The notes under the pieces were generated by a model. It was given only the letters and a program-made list of their open reading frames with translations. It had not been told where the DNA came from and ran no database searches. DNA of 22,510 bases from JAAZAI01 sp050942875. GTDB lineage: Bacteria > Verrucomicrobiota > Kiritimatiellia > RFP12 > UBA3636. Positions within the stretch are counted from its first letter, which is position 1; every line of letters starts with the position of its first letter. The position numbers were made by a program, and so were the translations under genes. Where the stretch lies: assembly GCA_050942875.1 (NCBI GenBank), contig JBMNOD010000056.1, positions 1 through 22,510 on the forward strand, in the 5' to 3' direction. Below are positions 1-8,397 of this stretch, in pieces.

Positions 1-41
1 CCATTCGCCCGCGCCTCGGCGCGGCGCGGCGCGCCATTGTG

Positions 42-63
42 GACGCGGCGTCCCCGCCGCGTC
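42..63. repeat. GC-rich REP-like palindrome
   Basis: A perfect 9-bp stem, GACGCGGCG (42-50) with CGCCGCGTC (55-63), encloses the loop TCCC. It is followed by a TCGCCCTCGCC stretch. A related hairpin with the same GTCCC core and a similar GCCCCTCGTCC flank lies in the opposite orientation at 8162-8188. There is no T-run, so it is not an intrinsic terminator. Confidence 0.6.
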
Positions 64-275
64 TCGCCCTCGCCCCGAGTCCAACGAAGGGCGCCCCAGC
101 CTGGAAACGCGAGGCTCCGCACTCGCCCGAGTCCCCACCCCGCCACCACTGGCGAACACCCGCCGAGGACGGCGGTCTCCAACAATCTCCGCGGGCAAAT
201 GGACACAAAGTTTGCGCGCCCCTCAAAGCATCCCCAAACCACTCTCGCTCTTAATCGTGCTCCCACACACATTGA

Positions 276-292
276 CCGAACTCCGAACTCCT
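276..292. repeat. Two-unit period-7 repeat (CCGAACT)
   Basis: CCGAACT is repeated head-to-tail at 276-282 and 283-289, followed by CCT. Taken alone it could be chance. It is listed because the same 7-bp period recurs in several other spacers of this window with different unit sequences. Confidence 0.4.
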
Positions 293-360
293 GGATTCTA
301 CACCCGCCAAAGCTCACGACAAAGTTTGCAAAGTTGCCCACGGCTCCCTGGCCGCTTTTC

Positions 361-381
361 CCCATTTCTCAATTCTCAATT
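361..381. repeat. Period-7 array CCCATTT-CTCAATT-CTCAATT
   Basis: Three consecutive 7-mers: CCCATTT (361-367), CTCAATT (368-374) and CTCAATT (375-381). A longer array of the same family, also opening with CCATTT and ending in two CTCAATT units, lies 18 kb away at 18693-18733. The array is therefore a dispersed element and not a one-off slippage product. Confidence 0.65.
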
Positions 382-541
382 CGGTAAGACCGAGGTCTGG
401 GGCAGCGCTTCTCTCGGGTCTTTACTTACGGCAGGCGGTGTGACGTCGATCAACACCAATTGCATTTTACTTCAACGTCGCCAAGCGCTTTTTAGCGTCG
501 CCAAACACCGTGCAAGTATGATAGACTGACAAAAATTTTTT

Positions 542-545
542 GGAG
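542..545 (+). promoter_or_regulatory. Ribosome binding site fixing the first start
   Basis: GGAG lies 6 bases before ATG at 552. This favours the ATG over the in-frame TTG at 540, which overlaps the site itself. Confidence 0.65.
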
Positions 546-551
546 ATTTTC

Positions 552-1592
552 ATGAAAAAACTGCGCGTTGCCGTGATCGGTTGCGGGGTGATCGGCCCCC
601 TCCACCTCGAATGCTTCAAACAACTCGACTTTGTCGAAATCGCCTGGACCTGCGATCTGATTCCCGAACGGGCGAAAAATGCCGCCGAAAAGTTCGGCGC
701 TGGAAAGTGGGCCGTTTCCGCCGAGGAGGTTTTCGCCGACCCCACCGTGCAGGCTGTCAGCATTTGCACAGACCATGCCTCGCATGCGGATCTCGCCATC
801 GCGGCGTTGGAAGCCGGCAAGGACGTCCTCTGCGAAAAGGCGCTGGCACAGAACCGCCAGAATCTCGACCGGATGCTGGAGGCCGCCGAACGCCATCCCG
901 AACGCGTCTTCGGCGGCGTCTTCCAGCACCGCTTCGACCCCATCAACCGCGAGCTGCGCGCCATGCTCTCGGAGGGCGTCTTCGGCACCCTGCTCACCGC
1001 CGGCATGCAATTGCGCTGCTTCCGTTCCAACGCCTATTACAAGGCCGACGCCTGGCGCGGCACCTGGAAGCGCGAAGGCGGCTCGGTGCTCATCAACCAG
1101 GCCATCCACTACATCGACCAGCTCCTGTGGCTGACCGGCGGCGCCAAATCCGTCATCGCCATGATCGACAACTTCACCCATCGCGACGTGATCGAAACCG
1201 AGGACACGGCAGCAGCCGTGCTCCGGCTGAGTTGCGGCGCACTGGGAACCATCGAAGCCACGGCGTCGAGTCATATCGAATGGGAATCCAATCTTTCTTT
1301 CCATGGCGACCAAGGCGCCATCGACATCCGCAACGACAAGCCGTTCAAAATCGACTTCCGAGACAAGACCATCGAAGCAAGTGTCAAGGCGCGCCTCGAC
1401 GAGGCCATCGCGCCCAAGCCCGCCGCCGTCGGCAAAGCCTACTACGGCACAGGCCACCAGGCCCAAATCACCGACTTCGCCGAATCCGTCCGCGACCGCC
1501 GACCGCCGTTCGTCACCGTGGCGAGCGCCGCGGACACCCTGAGCACCGTCTTCGACATCTACGACGCCGCCCGTCTTCACAAGCAGACATGA
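552..1592 (+). CDS. Gfo/Idh/MocA family NAD(P)-dependent oxidoreductase
   Basis: A 346-residue cytoplasmic oxidoreductase, normal length for the family, probably acting on a sugar, inositol or amino-sugar derivative; the substrate cannot be read from sequence. The N-terminal Rossmann fold carries the dinucleotide motif G10-C-G-V-I-G15. The usual Glu-Lys-Pro motif reads C94-E95-K96-A97, so the catalytic-site Lys is kept but the Pro is Ala. The C-terminal alpha/beta domain has the N182-Q-A-I-H186-Y-I-D189 motif, where H186 is the usual active-site His and N182 takes the position that is Asp in inositol dehydrogenases. The start is set by GGAG at 542. The stop overlaps the aconitase start as ATGA (1589-1592), so the two are translationally coupled, although no pathway linking them is obvious. 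Confidence 0.9.
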   Translation: MKKLRVAVIGCGVIGPLHLECFKQLDFVEIAWTCDLIPERAKNAAEKFGAGKWAVSAEEVFADPTVQAVSICTDHASHADLAIAALEAGKDVLCEKALAQNRQNLDRMLEAAERHPERVFGGVFQHRFDPINRELRAMLSEGVFGTLLTAGMQLRCFRSNAYYKADAWRGTWKREGGSVLINQAIHYIDQLLWLTGGAKSVIAMIDNFTHRDVIETEDTAAAVLRLSCGALGTIEATASSHIEWESNLSFHGDQGAIDIRNDKPFKIDFRDKTIEASVKARLDEAIAPKPAAVGKAYYGTGHQAQITDFAESVRDRRPPFVTVASAADTLSTVFDIYDAARLHKQT

Positions 1593-3529
1593 ACATCACC
1601 GAGAAAATCCTTTCCCGGCACCTCGTCTCCGGCACCCTCGCGCCGGGCGGCGAAATCGCCATCCGCATCGACCAGACCCTCACGCAGGACGCCACGGGCA
1701 CCATGGCCTACCTCCAGTTCGAGAGCATGGGGCTCGACCGCGTGCGCACCGAGCTCTCCGTCAGCTACGTCGACCACAACACCGTCCAGGTCGGCTTCGA
1801 AAACGCCGACGACCACGCCTACCTCCAGTCCGTCGCGAAAAAATACGGCGTCGTCTACTCGCGCGCCGGCAACGGCATCTGCCACCAGCTCCACCTGGAG
1901 CGCTTCGGCATCCCGGGCAAGACGCTCATCGGCTCCGACTCCCACACCCCCACCGGCGGCGGCCTCGGCATGATCGCCATCGGCGCCGGCGGGCTCGACG
2001 TCGCCGTCGCCATGGGCGGCGGCGCCTTCCACCTCGCCGCCCCGCGCGTCGTCAAGGTCGAGCTGACCGGCAGGCTCCGCCCCGGCGTCTCCGCCAAGGA
2101 CGTCATCCTCAAGGTGCTCGAACGCTTCGGCTCCTCGGGCAACGTCGGCGTCGTCATGGAATACGGCGGCGACGGCGTCAAGACGCTCGACGTGCCGTCG
2201 CGCGCCACCATCGCCAACATGGGCACCGAGCTGGGCGTGACGACCTCCGTCTTCCCCAGCGACGAGCTGACGCGCCGCTTCCTCGCCGCCCAGGGCCGCG
2301 AGGCGGACTGGACGCCCATCGAGGCCGACCCCGACGCCGCCTACGCCGACGTCTTCAAAATCGACCTCTCCACCCTCGTCCCGCTGGCCGCCTGCCCGCA
2401 CAACCCGGCCAACATCGCCACCGTCGCGTCGCTCGCCGGCAAGCGCGTCAACCAGGTCCTCATCGGCTCCTGCACCAACTCGTCCTACCGCGACCTGAAA
2501 ACCGTGGCGCTGATGCTCAAGGGCAGGAAAATCCACCCCGACGTCTCCGTCGGCATCGCCCCGGGCTCCCGCCAGGTCGTGCTCGAACTCGCCCGCGAAG
2601 GCCTCCTCGGCGACCTCGTCCTCGCCGGCGCGCGCATCCTCGAAAACGCCTGCGGCTTCTGCATCGGCAACCACCAGTCGCCGGGAACGGACGCCGTGTC
2701 CCTGCGCACGAGCAACCGCAACTTCGAAGGGCGCTCCGGCACGAAATCGGCGCAGGTCTACCTGGTCAGCCCCGAAACCGCGGCCGTCGCCGCCCTGACC
2801 GGCGAGTTCACCGACCCGACGACCGTCGAGACCGCGCCGCCCGTGGAAATCCCCGAGCGCTTCATCATCGACGACTCGCTCTTCCTCTACCGCGACACCG
2901 CCGGCCGGGGCGTGCCCGACACCGAAATCCTCCGCGGCCCGAACATCGGCGCCGTGCCCGCCGGCGCCCCGCTCCCGGCGAGGCTCGACGCGCAGGCCAC
3001 CATCAAGGTCGGCGACAAAATCACCACCGACCACATCATGCCGGCCGGCGCCCGCCTCAAGTACCGCTCCAACATCCCCGCCTACGCGAAATACGTCTTC
3101 GAGCCGGTCGACCCGCACTTCCACGACAAGGCGTCCGCCAACCGAGACGCCGGCATCGCCAACGTCATCGTCGCCGGCGACAGCTACGGCCAGGGCTCCA
3201 GCCGCGAGCACGCCGCCATGTGCCCGATGTACCTCGGCGTCCGCGTCGTCGTCGCCAAGAGCCTCGAACGCATCCACCACGCGAACCTCGTCAACTTCGG
3301 CATCGTCCCGTTCTCCTTCGCCGACCCCGCCGACTACGACGCCGTCGACGCCGGCGACGCCCTCGTCTTCGACGGCATCGCCGAAGCCATCGCCGGCAGC
3401 GGCGAGATGGACGTCCGCAACACGACCCGCGGCACCGCCTTCAAGGTGAAGGTCGCCCTGACCGAACGCCAGAAGGCCATCATCCTGGCCGGCGGGCTCA
3501 TGCGGTACATCGCCGACGGGCGCAACTGA
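1589..3529 (+). CDS. Aconitate hydratase, short Aquifex-type
   Basis: A 646-residue [4Fe-4S] hydro-lyase that interconverts citrate and isocitrate through cis-aconitate in the cytoplasm. It is much shorter than AcnA/IRP-type aconitases (about 890 residues) and fits the compact lineage annotated as putative aconitase, Aquifex type. The three cluster ligands are visible: C295 in GSCTNSS, and C355 and C358 in CGFC. The C-terminal swivel domain has the G530-D-S-Y-G-Q-G-S-S-R539-E-H motif with its substrate-binding Ser-Ser-Arg, and KITTDHIMPAGA precedes it. The ATG overlaps the stop of the preceding oxidoreductase (ATGA) and has no strong ribosome binding site, which suggests coupled translation. 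A homoaconitase or isopropylmalate isomerase role is less likely, because both halves are fused in one chain with the order typical of this aconitase group. Confidence 0.9.
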   Translation: MNITEKILSRHLVSGTLAPGGEIAIRIDQTLTQDATGTMAYLQFESMGLDRVRTELSVSYVDHNTVQVGFENADDHAYLQSVAKKYGVVYSRAGNGICHQLHLERFGIPGKTLIGSDSHTPTGGGLGMIAIGAGGLDVAVAMGGGAFHLAAPRVVKVELTGRLRPGVSAKDVILKVLERFGSSGNVGVVMEYGGDGVKTLDVPSRATIANMGTELGVTTSVFPSDELTRRFLAAQGREADWTPIEADPDAAYADVFKIDLSTLVPLAACPHNPANIATVASLAGKRVNQVLIGSCTNSSYRDLKTVALMLKGRKIHPDVSVGIAPGSRQVVLELAREGLLGDLVLAGARILENACGFCIGNHQSPGTDAVSLRTSNRNFEGRSGTKSAQVYLVSPETAAVAALTGEFTDPTTVETAPPVEIPERFIIDDSLFLYRDTAGRGVPDTEILRGPNIGAVPAGAPLPARLDAQATIKVGDKITTDHIMPAGARLKYRSNIPAYAKYVFEPVDPHFHDKASANRDAGIANVIVAGDSYGQGSSREHAAMCPMYLGVRVVVAKSLERIHHANLVNFGIVPFSFADPADYDAVDAGDALVFDGIAEAIAGSGEMDVRNTTRGTAFKVKVALTERQKAIILAGGLMRYIADGRN

Positions 3530-3538
3530 GGGCGGCGC

Positions 3539-4744
3539 ATGAACCCGGTTTTCACCGAAGAGCCCAGCACGCTCGTCGTCACCTGTTCCGGCGGCATCGC
3601 GCCCTACCTCTCGCAGGAGCTCGAATCGCTCGGCTTCCGCCCCGGCTGCGCCACCGAAACGTCCGTCGAGACCGAAGGCACGCTCGCCGACTGCATGAGG
3701 CTCAACCTGCACCTCCGCACGGCCCACCGCGTCCTCTACACCCTCGACCGCTTCCGCGCCCGCAACGCCGGCCAGCTCTACGCGAACCTCGTCGAAATCC
3801 CCTGGGAACGCTACCTCGACGCCAACGGCTACTTCTCCGTCGACCGCGCCGTGGACAACCCGACGATCCTCGACACGCAATACGCCGCCCTCAAGGTCAA
3901 GGACGCCGTCGTCGACCGCATGCGCGCCGCCTGCGGCCGACGCCCCGACTCCGGCAACATCCGCGACGAAGCGTGCCTCTTCCTGCACTGGGCGGACAAC
4001 GCCGCCTCGATCTACATCGACACCACCGGCGAATCGCTCAACTTCCGCGGCTACCGCGCCGCCTCCTCCGCCGCGCCCATCCGCGAATCCCTCGCCGCCG
4101 CCCTCGTCATGGCCACCGGCTGGGACGGCCGCGGCAACTTCCTCAACCCCATGTGCGGCGGCGGCACCATCGCCATCGAAGCGCTCTGGATGGCCCAGCG
4201 CCGCGCACCCGCCCTCAAACGAGAGAACTTCGCCTTCATGCACCTCGCCTGCTTCGAGCCGACCGCCTGGACGCAGCTGCGCTCCGAGGCCGTCCGCGAA
4301 TTCGAGCGGCACAAGGACGTCGCCTGCAAAATCGTCGCCAGCGACATCGACCCCGAGATGATCGACGCCACGCGCGAAAACCTCGCGCTCGCCGGCGGCG
4401 CCGAGCACGTCGAGTGCGCCGTGGGCGACATCACGATCAGCCCGGTTCCCGAAACCGCCGAACGGGGCGTCATCCTCCTCAACCCGCCCTACGGCGGCCG
4501 CATGGGCGACCCCGTCCGCCTGCGCAACACCTACCTCGACATCGGCGGCTTCCTCGAAGCCCACGCCGACGCCTACGACGGCTTCGTCTTCACCGGCAAC
4601 CCCGACCTCGCCGAGGACGCCGGCCTGACGGCCGCCGACCGGGAGACGTTCTACAGCGGCAAGATCGAATGCAAGCTGCTCAAGAACCCCCGCCTCTCGC
4701 CCGAAGCCCTCGCCCAGTTCCGCCGGCGCGACGCCCGGCGCTGA
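3539..4744 (+). CDS. THUMP-domain 23S rRNA (guanine-N2) methyltransferase, RlmL/YpsC-like
   Basis: A 401-residue SAM-dependent RNA methyltransferase. The N-terminal part (about 1-60) and a THUMP RNA-binding region (about 60-160, including the conserved RTAHRVL segment) precede a Rossmann-like methyltransferase domain. The SAM-binding motif is N203-P-M-C-G-G-G-T-I, an acidic ASDIDP strand follows, and the catalytic N-P-P-Y motif is N315-P-P-Y318-G-G-R. The length matches stand-alone YpsC/RlmL (about 380-400 residues) and not the double-domain RlmKL of enterobacteria, so the predicted target is the G2445-type N2 position of 23S rRNA. The GAGG of its ribosome binding site overlaps the aconitase stop, and 9 bases separate the two genes. 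Its place between aconitase and cell-wall genes looks like housekeeping clustering without a functional link. Confidence 0.88.
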   Translation: MNPVFTEEPSTLVVTCSGGIAPYLSQELESLGFRPGCATETSVETEGTLADCMRLNLHLRTAHRVLYTLDRFRARNAGQLYANLVEIPWERYLDANGYFSVDRAVDNPTILDTQYAALKVKDAVVDRMRAACGRRPDSGNIRDEACLFLHWADNAASIYIDTTGESLNFRGYRAASSAAPIRESLAAALVMATGWDGRGNFLNPMCGGGTIAIEALWMAQRRAPALKRENFAFMHLACFEPTAWTQLRSEAVREFERHKDVACKIVASDIDPEMIDATRENLALAGGAEHVECAVGDITISPVPETAERGVILLNPPYGGRMGDPVRLRNTYLDIGGFLEAHADAYDGFVFTGNPDLAEDAGLTAADRETFYSGKIECKLLKNPRLSPEALAQFRRRDARR

Positions 4745-4754
4745 AGGACGCCGC

Positions 4755-6341
<1,587 letters not shown>

Positions 6342-6343
6342 CC

Positions 6344-7744
6344 ATGTTCCTGCCGCTCGTCATCCTCCCGCTGCTCGTCGTCCTGCCGCTGCACCTCTCC
6401 CTCCTCACGGTGCACCTCGCGAACACCCCGTTGATCGAGACCGCGACGTTCGCCCCCCTCGGCGTCTTCGCCGTCGCGCTGCTCTTCGTCTACGCCGCGC
6501 TCCGGCTCGCCGGCTATCGCGGCTCCATCGCCGTGCCCTCCGCCGTCATGACGCTCTGCGGCATCGGCCTCGCGCTCCAAACCCGCATCGGCGCGGCGCA
6601 GACGCTCGCCCTCGCCACGCCCTCGCAGCTCGCCCTGCCCGCCGGCCTCGTCCTGATGGTGCTCGTCTACGCCCTCGGACGCCACGGCCGCATCGGCAGG
6701 CTCGAACCGCTCTGGCCCGCCTTCCTCGGCCTCGCCCTCCTCGTGCTCGGCTTCGTGCTCGTCGCCGGACGCAAGTACCGCGGCGCCGTCTTCCTGCCCG
6801 GCAACGTCAACCCCGTCGAAATCATCAAGCCCCTGCTCGTGCTCGCCCTCGCCGGCATCCTCGCCGGCCACGGCAAGCTCCTCGCCCGCGGCTTCCTCGG
6901 CATCCCCCTCCCGCCCCTCAACGTCCTCGTCACCGTCGGCATCCTCTGGATCCCGCCGATGGCGCTCCTCGTCCTGCAAGGCGACATGGGCATGTTCGCG
7001 CTCATGAACGCGACCCTGCTCGTCATGCTCTACGCCGCCACCAAGCGCTCCGCCTACCTCTTCGGCGGCTTCGCCGCCGTCTTCTTCCTCGCCCGCCTCT
7101 TGATCCCGCTCTCCGCGCGCGGACGCGCCCGCCTGGCCGCCTGGCTCGACCCCTTCACCGCCGCCACGGGCGGCGGCTGGCAGCCGCTCCAGGCGCTCGT
7201 CGCGCTCTACACGGGCGGCCTCCTCGGCACCGGCCTCGGCGCCGGCTCCCCCAACGTCGTGCCCATCGTCGAATCCGACTTCGCCTACGTCATCATCGGC
7301 GAAGAGCTCGGGCTGGTCGGCTGCATCCTCGTCGCCGCCCTCTACGCCACCCTCGTCCTCGGCGGCCTGCGCGTGGCCGAACGCACCCCGGATCCCTTCC
7401 GCGCCGCCGCGGCCACCGGCCTCTCCGCCTGCCTCGGGCTCCAGATTCTCCTGAACATCGGCGGCGTCGTCAAGGCCATCCCCCTCACCGGCATCCCCCT
7501 CCCCCTCATCTCCCACGGCGGCAGCTCCCTCGCCACCACCTTCCTCATGGCCGGCCTCCTCCTCGCCATCGACGACGACCGCGCCCCCCAATCTCGTAGG
7601 GGCGGGGTTTCATCCCCGCCCTCCGCCCCCAAGCCCAAAGCCCCCTCCCCCAAGCCCAAAAAGCCCTCTCCCGCGGGTGGGCACCGCGTGCCCACCCAAC
7701 CGCCCCCCAAACGCAAGCGCAAACCACCTGCGGACAACGGCTAA
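6344..7744 (+). CDS. rodA: SEDS-family peptidoglycan glycosyltransferase (RodA/FtsW)
   Basis: A 466-residue multi-pass membrane protein that polymerises lipid II into glycan strands together with the PBP encoded just upstream. About ten hydrophobic segments are seen. The conserved E310-S-D312-F motif in the large periplasmic loop contains the Asp essential in SEDS proteins, and EELGLVG follows. The late motif normally read as SYGGSS is S390-H-G-G-S-S here. The SEDS core ends near residue 415. Residues 416-466 form a Pro/Lys/Arg-rich tail encoded entirely by two perfect DNA palindromes and a period-7 array, so it is probably absorbed repeat DNA. The ribosome binding site AAGGAG lies at 6327-6332. 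RodA is preferred over FtsW because of the adjacent PBP2-like partner and the lack of ftsQAZ or murG neighbours, but the choice is not certain. Confidence 0.88.
   Translation: MFLPLVILPLLVVLPLHLSLLTVHLANTPLIETATFAPLGVFAVALLFVYAALRLAGYRGSIAVPSAVMTLCGIGLALQTRIGAAQTLALATPSQLALPAGLVLMVLVYALGRHGRIGRLEPLWPAFLGLALLVLGFVLVAGRKYRGAVFLPGNVNPVEIIKPLLVLALAGILAGHGKLLARGFLGIPLPPLNVLVTVGILWIPPMALLVLQGDMGMFALMNATLLVMLYAATKRSAYLFGGFAAVFFLARLLIPLSARGRARLAAWLDPFTAATGGGWQPLQALVALYTGGLLGTGLGAGSPNVVPIVESDFAYVIIGEELGLVGCILVAALYATLVLGGLRVAERTPDPFRAAAATGLSACLGLQILLNIGGVVKAIPLTGIPLPLISHGGSSLATTFLMAGLLLAIDDDRAPQSRRGGVSSPPSAPKPKAPSPKPKKPSPAGGHRVPTQPPPKRKRKPPADNG
7600..7621. repeat. Palindrome inside the rodA 3' end
   Basis: A perfect 8-bp stem, GGGCGGGG (7600-7607) with CCCCGCCC (7614-7621), and loop TTTCAT. 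It is translated as part of the Arg/Gly/Ser/Pro start of the RodA tail. Confidence 0.65.
7631..7658. repeat. Period-7 array of the AAGCCCA family inside rodA
   Basis: Four consecutive 7-mers: AAGCCCA (7631-7637), AAGCCCC (7638-7644), CTCCCCC (7645-7651) and AAGCCCA (7652-7658), followed by AAAAGCCC. It is the rotated, GC-richer relative of the AGTCCAA/AGCCCAA array at 22214-22245. It encodes the repeating Pro-Lys part of the RodA tail. Confidence 0.55.
7675..7697. repeat. Perfect 10-bp palindrome inside the rodA 3' end
   Basis: GGGTGGGCAC (7675-7684) pairs perfectly with GTGCCCACCC (7688-7697) across a 3-base CGC loop. No T-run follows. It lies 45 bp before the rodA stop and is translated. 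Confidence 0.65.
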
Positions 7745-7937
7745 AAACCCGCGACCCACCCGGCTGTTGAGTTCCCAAAATCTTGGCCAGATCGGATTGG
7801 CTGAGTTTTTCCTCCTTACCTTAATTATATCGAGAGCAATGGAATTTTAACACATTGCCGCTACCCCACGAATTTTGGGTGGGCGAAATTGGCCTTGCTG
7901 ACATTGTCGCTTTTATGCTAACCTGAAAAGAAATCCC

Positions 7938-7951
7938 GACGCAAGAGCGTC
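7938..7951 (+). other. Small hairpin in the tRNA-Ser leader
   Basis: GACGC (7938-7942) pairs with GCGTC (7947-7951) around an AAGA loop, four bases before the mature tRNA 5' end. It may help 5' processing. The rest of the 7745-7955 spacer is AT-richer than its neighbours and probably holds the tRNA promoter. TTGCTG at 7895-7900 and TAACCT at 7919-7924, 18 bases apart, are a weak candidate. Confidence 0.35.
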
Positions 7952-7955
7952 TCCC

Positions 7956-8043
7956 GGAGAGATGACCGAGTGGACGAAGGTGCAGCACTGGAAATGCTGT
8001 GTACCGCAAGGTACCGGGGGTTCGAATCCCTCTCTCTCCGCCA
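7956..8043 (+). tRNA. tRNA-Ser(GGA): tRNA-Ser (anticodon GGA)
   Basis: A complete 88-base class II tRNA. The acceptor stem GGAGAGA (7956-7962) pairs with TCTCTCC (8033-8039), with discriminator G and an encoded CCA (8041-8043). The anticodon stem CAGCA/TGCTG holds the loop CTGGAAA, giving anticodon GGA for UCC and UCU codons. The long variable arm GTACC-GCAA-GGTAC is typical of serine tRNAs, and the T arm carries GTTCGAAT. The gene lies between rodA and the CCA-adding enzyme gene, on the same strand as both. Confidence 0.97.
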
Positions 8044-8053
8044 TTTTTTTTTT
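8044..8053 (+). terminator. T-run after tRNA-Ser
   Basis: Ten consecutive T residues directly follow the encoded CCA. The folded tRNA acceptor/T-arm stack could act as the upstream helix of an intrinsic terminator. There is no separate hairpin, so this is a likely but not classical terminator. Confidence 0.5.
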
Positions 8054-8090
8054 GCCGTGAACGGGTACGTGTACGGCGAAGATGGCATTT

Positions 8091-8108
8091 ACGGACAGGA
8101 AGGTCCGT
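8091..8108. repeat. Short perfect hairpin
   Basis: ACGGAC (8091-8096) pairs with GTCCGT (8103-8108) around the loop AGGAAG. It is probably one of the dispersed palindromes of this genome; no T-run follows. Confidence 0.4.
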
Positions 8109-8161
8109 GCCTCAGATCGTGCACTTGTTTCTGAGGCGCACCACGCTGAAGCGCGGACGAG

Positions 8162-8188
8162 GGGCGACTCGCCGGGACGGCGTCGCCC
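8162..8188. repeat. GC-rich REP-like hairpin, inverted relative of 42-63
   Basis: GGGCGAC plus GCCG on the left arm pair with CGGC plus GTCGCCC on the right arm, with a 2-base bulge on the left and a very short GGA loop. Read on the minus strand it shares the GTCCC core and a GCCCCTCGTCC flank with the palindrome at 42-63. Confidence 0.45.
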
Positions 8189-8380
8189 TTCCACCTTGCT
8201 TCTCGACAAGGGGTTGCCGTTCGAAGACATGCCATTGAAGCGACAAAGGTTTCCTTGAACCTTGGACTCCTTCGTCCCTCCGCCCCAAAAACACAATCCT
8301 TGACCGATAACATGAGAATTACTAGACTTCCTTGTTTGACGTAAACATCCAAAACGAAACCGCCAACAACACGAATCAAC

Positions 8381-8394
8381 AGGAGAAAGAGGAA
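8381..8394 (+). promoter_or_regulatory. Ribosome binding site setting the cca start
   Basis: AGGAG (8381-8385) and GAGGAA (8389-8394) precede ATG at 8398. They exclude the upstream in-frame TTG at 8332, whose extra 22 residues are a low-complexity Asn/Gln/Glu stretch. Confidence 0.6.
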
Positions 8395-8397
8395 GCG

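Larger units (their letters stand above)
1..541. other. Non-coding spacer rich in short repeats
   Basis: I see no credible gene here. The open frames that cross it are low-complexity, rich in Pro, Arg and Ser, and have no ribosome binding site. It holds a GC-rich palindrome (42-63), a two-unit CCGAACT repeat (276-289), a short period-7 CTCAATT array (361-381), and a 9-bp direct repeat just upstream of the first gene (476-484 and 496-504). The 11-mer ACAAAGTTTGC also occurs twice, near 205 and 319. The last 50 bases are AT-richer and probably hold the promoter of the downstream operon; TATGAT at 517-522 is a possible -10 box without a convincing -35 partner. Confidence 0.6.
8054..8397. other. 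Spacer with REP-like hairpins
   Basis: No gene is supported here. Minus-strand open frames run through it and through the tRNA complement, which rules them out as genuine. It contains two hairpins (8091-8108 and 8162-8188) in its first half. The second half (8280-8380) is AT-richer and should hold the promoter and leader of the nucleotidyltransferase gene. I could not pick a convincing -35/-10 pair. Confidence 0.5.

Noticed and set aside
37..529. Overlapping plus-strand frames at the left edge
   Set aside because: Low-complexity translations across palindromes and period-7 repeats, without ribosome binding sites or recognisable domains.
492..1580. Minus-strand 362-residue open frame over the oxidoreductase gene
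   Set aside because: Shadow of the Gfo/Idh gene; no recognisable domain, while the plus strand carries GxGxxG and the other family motifs.
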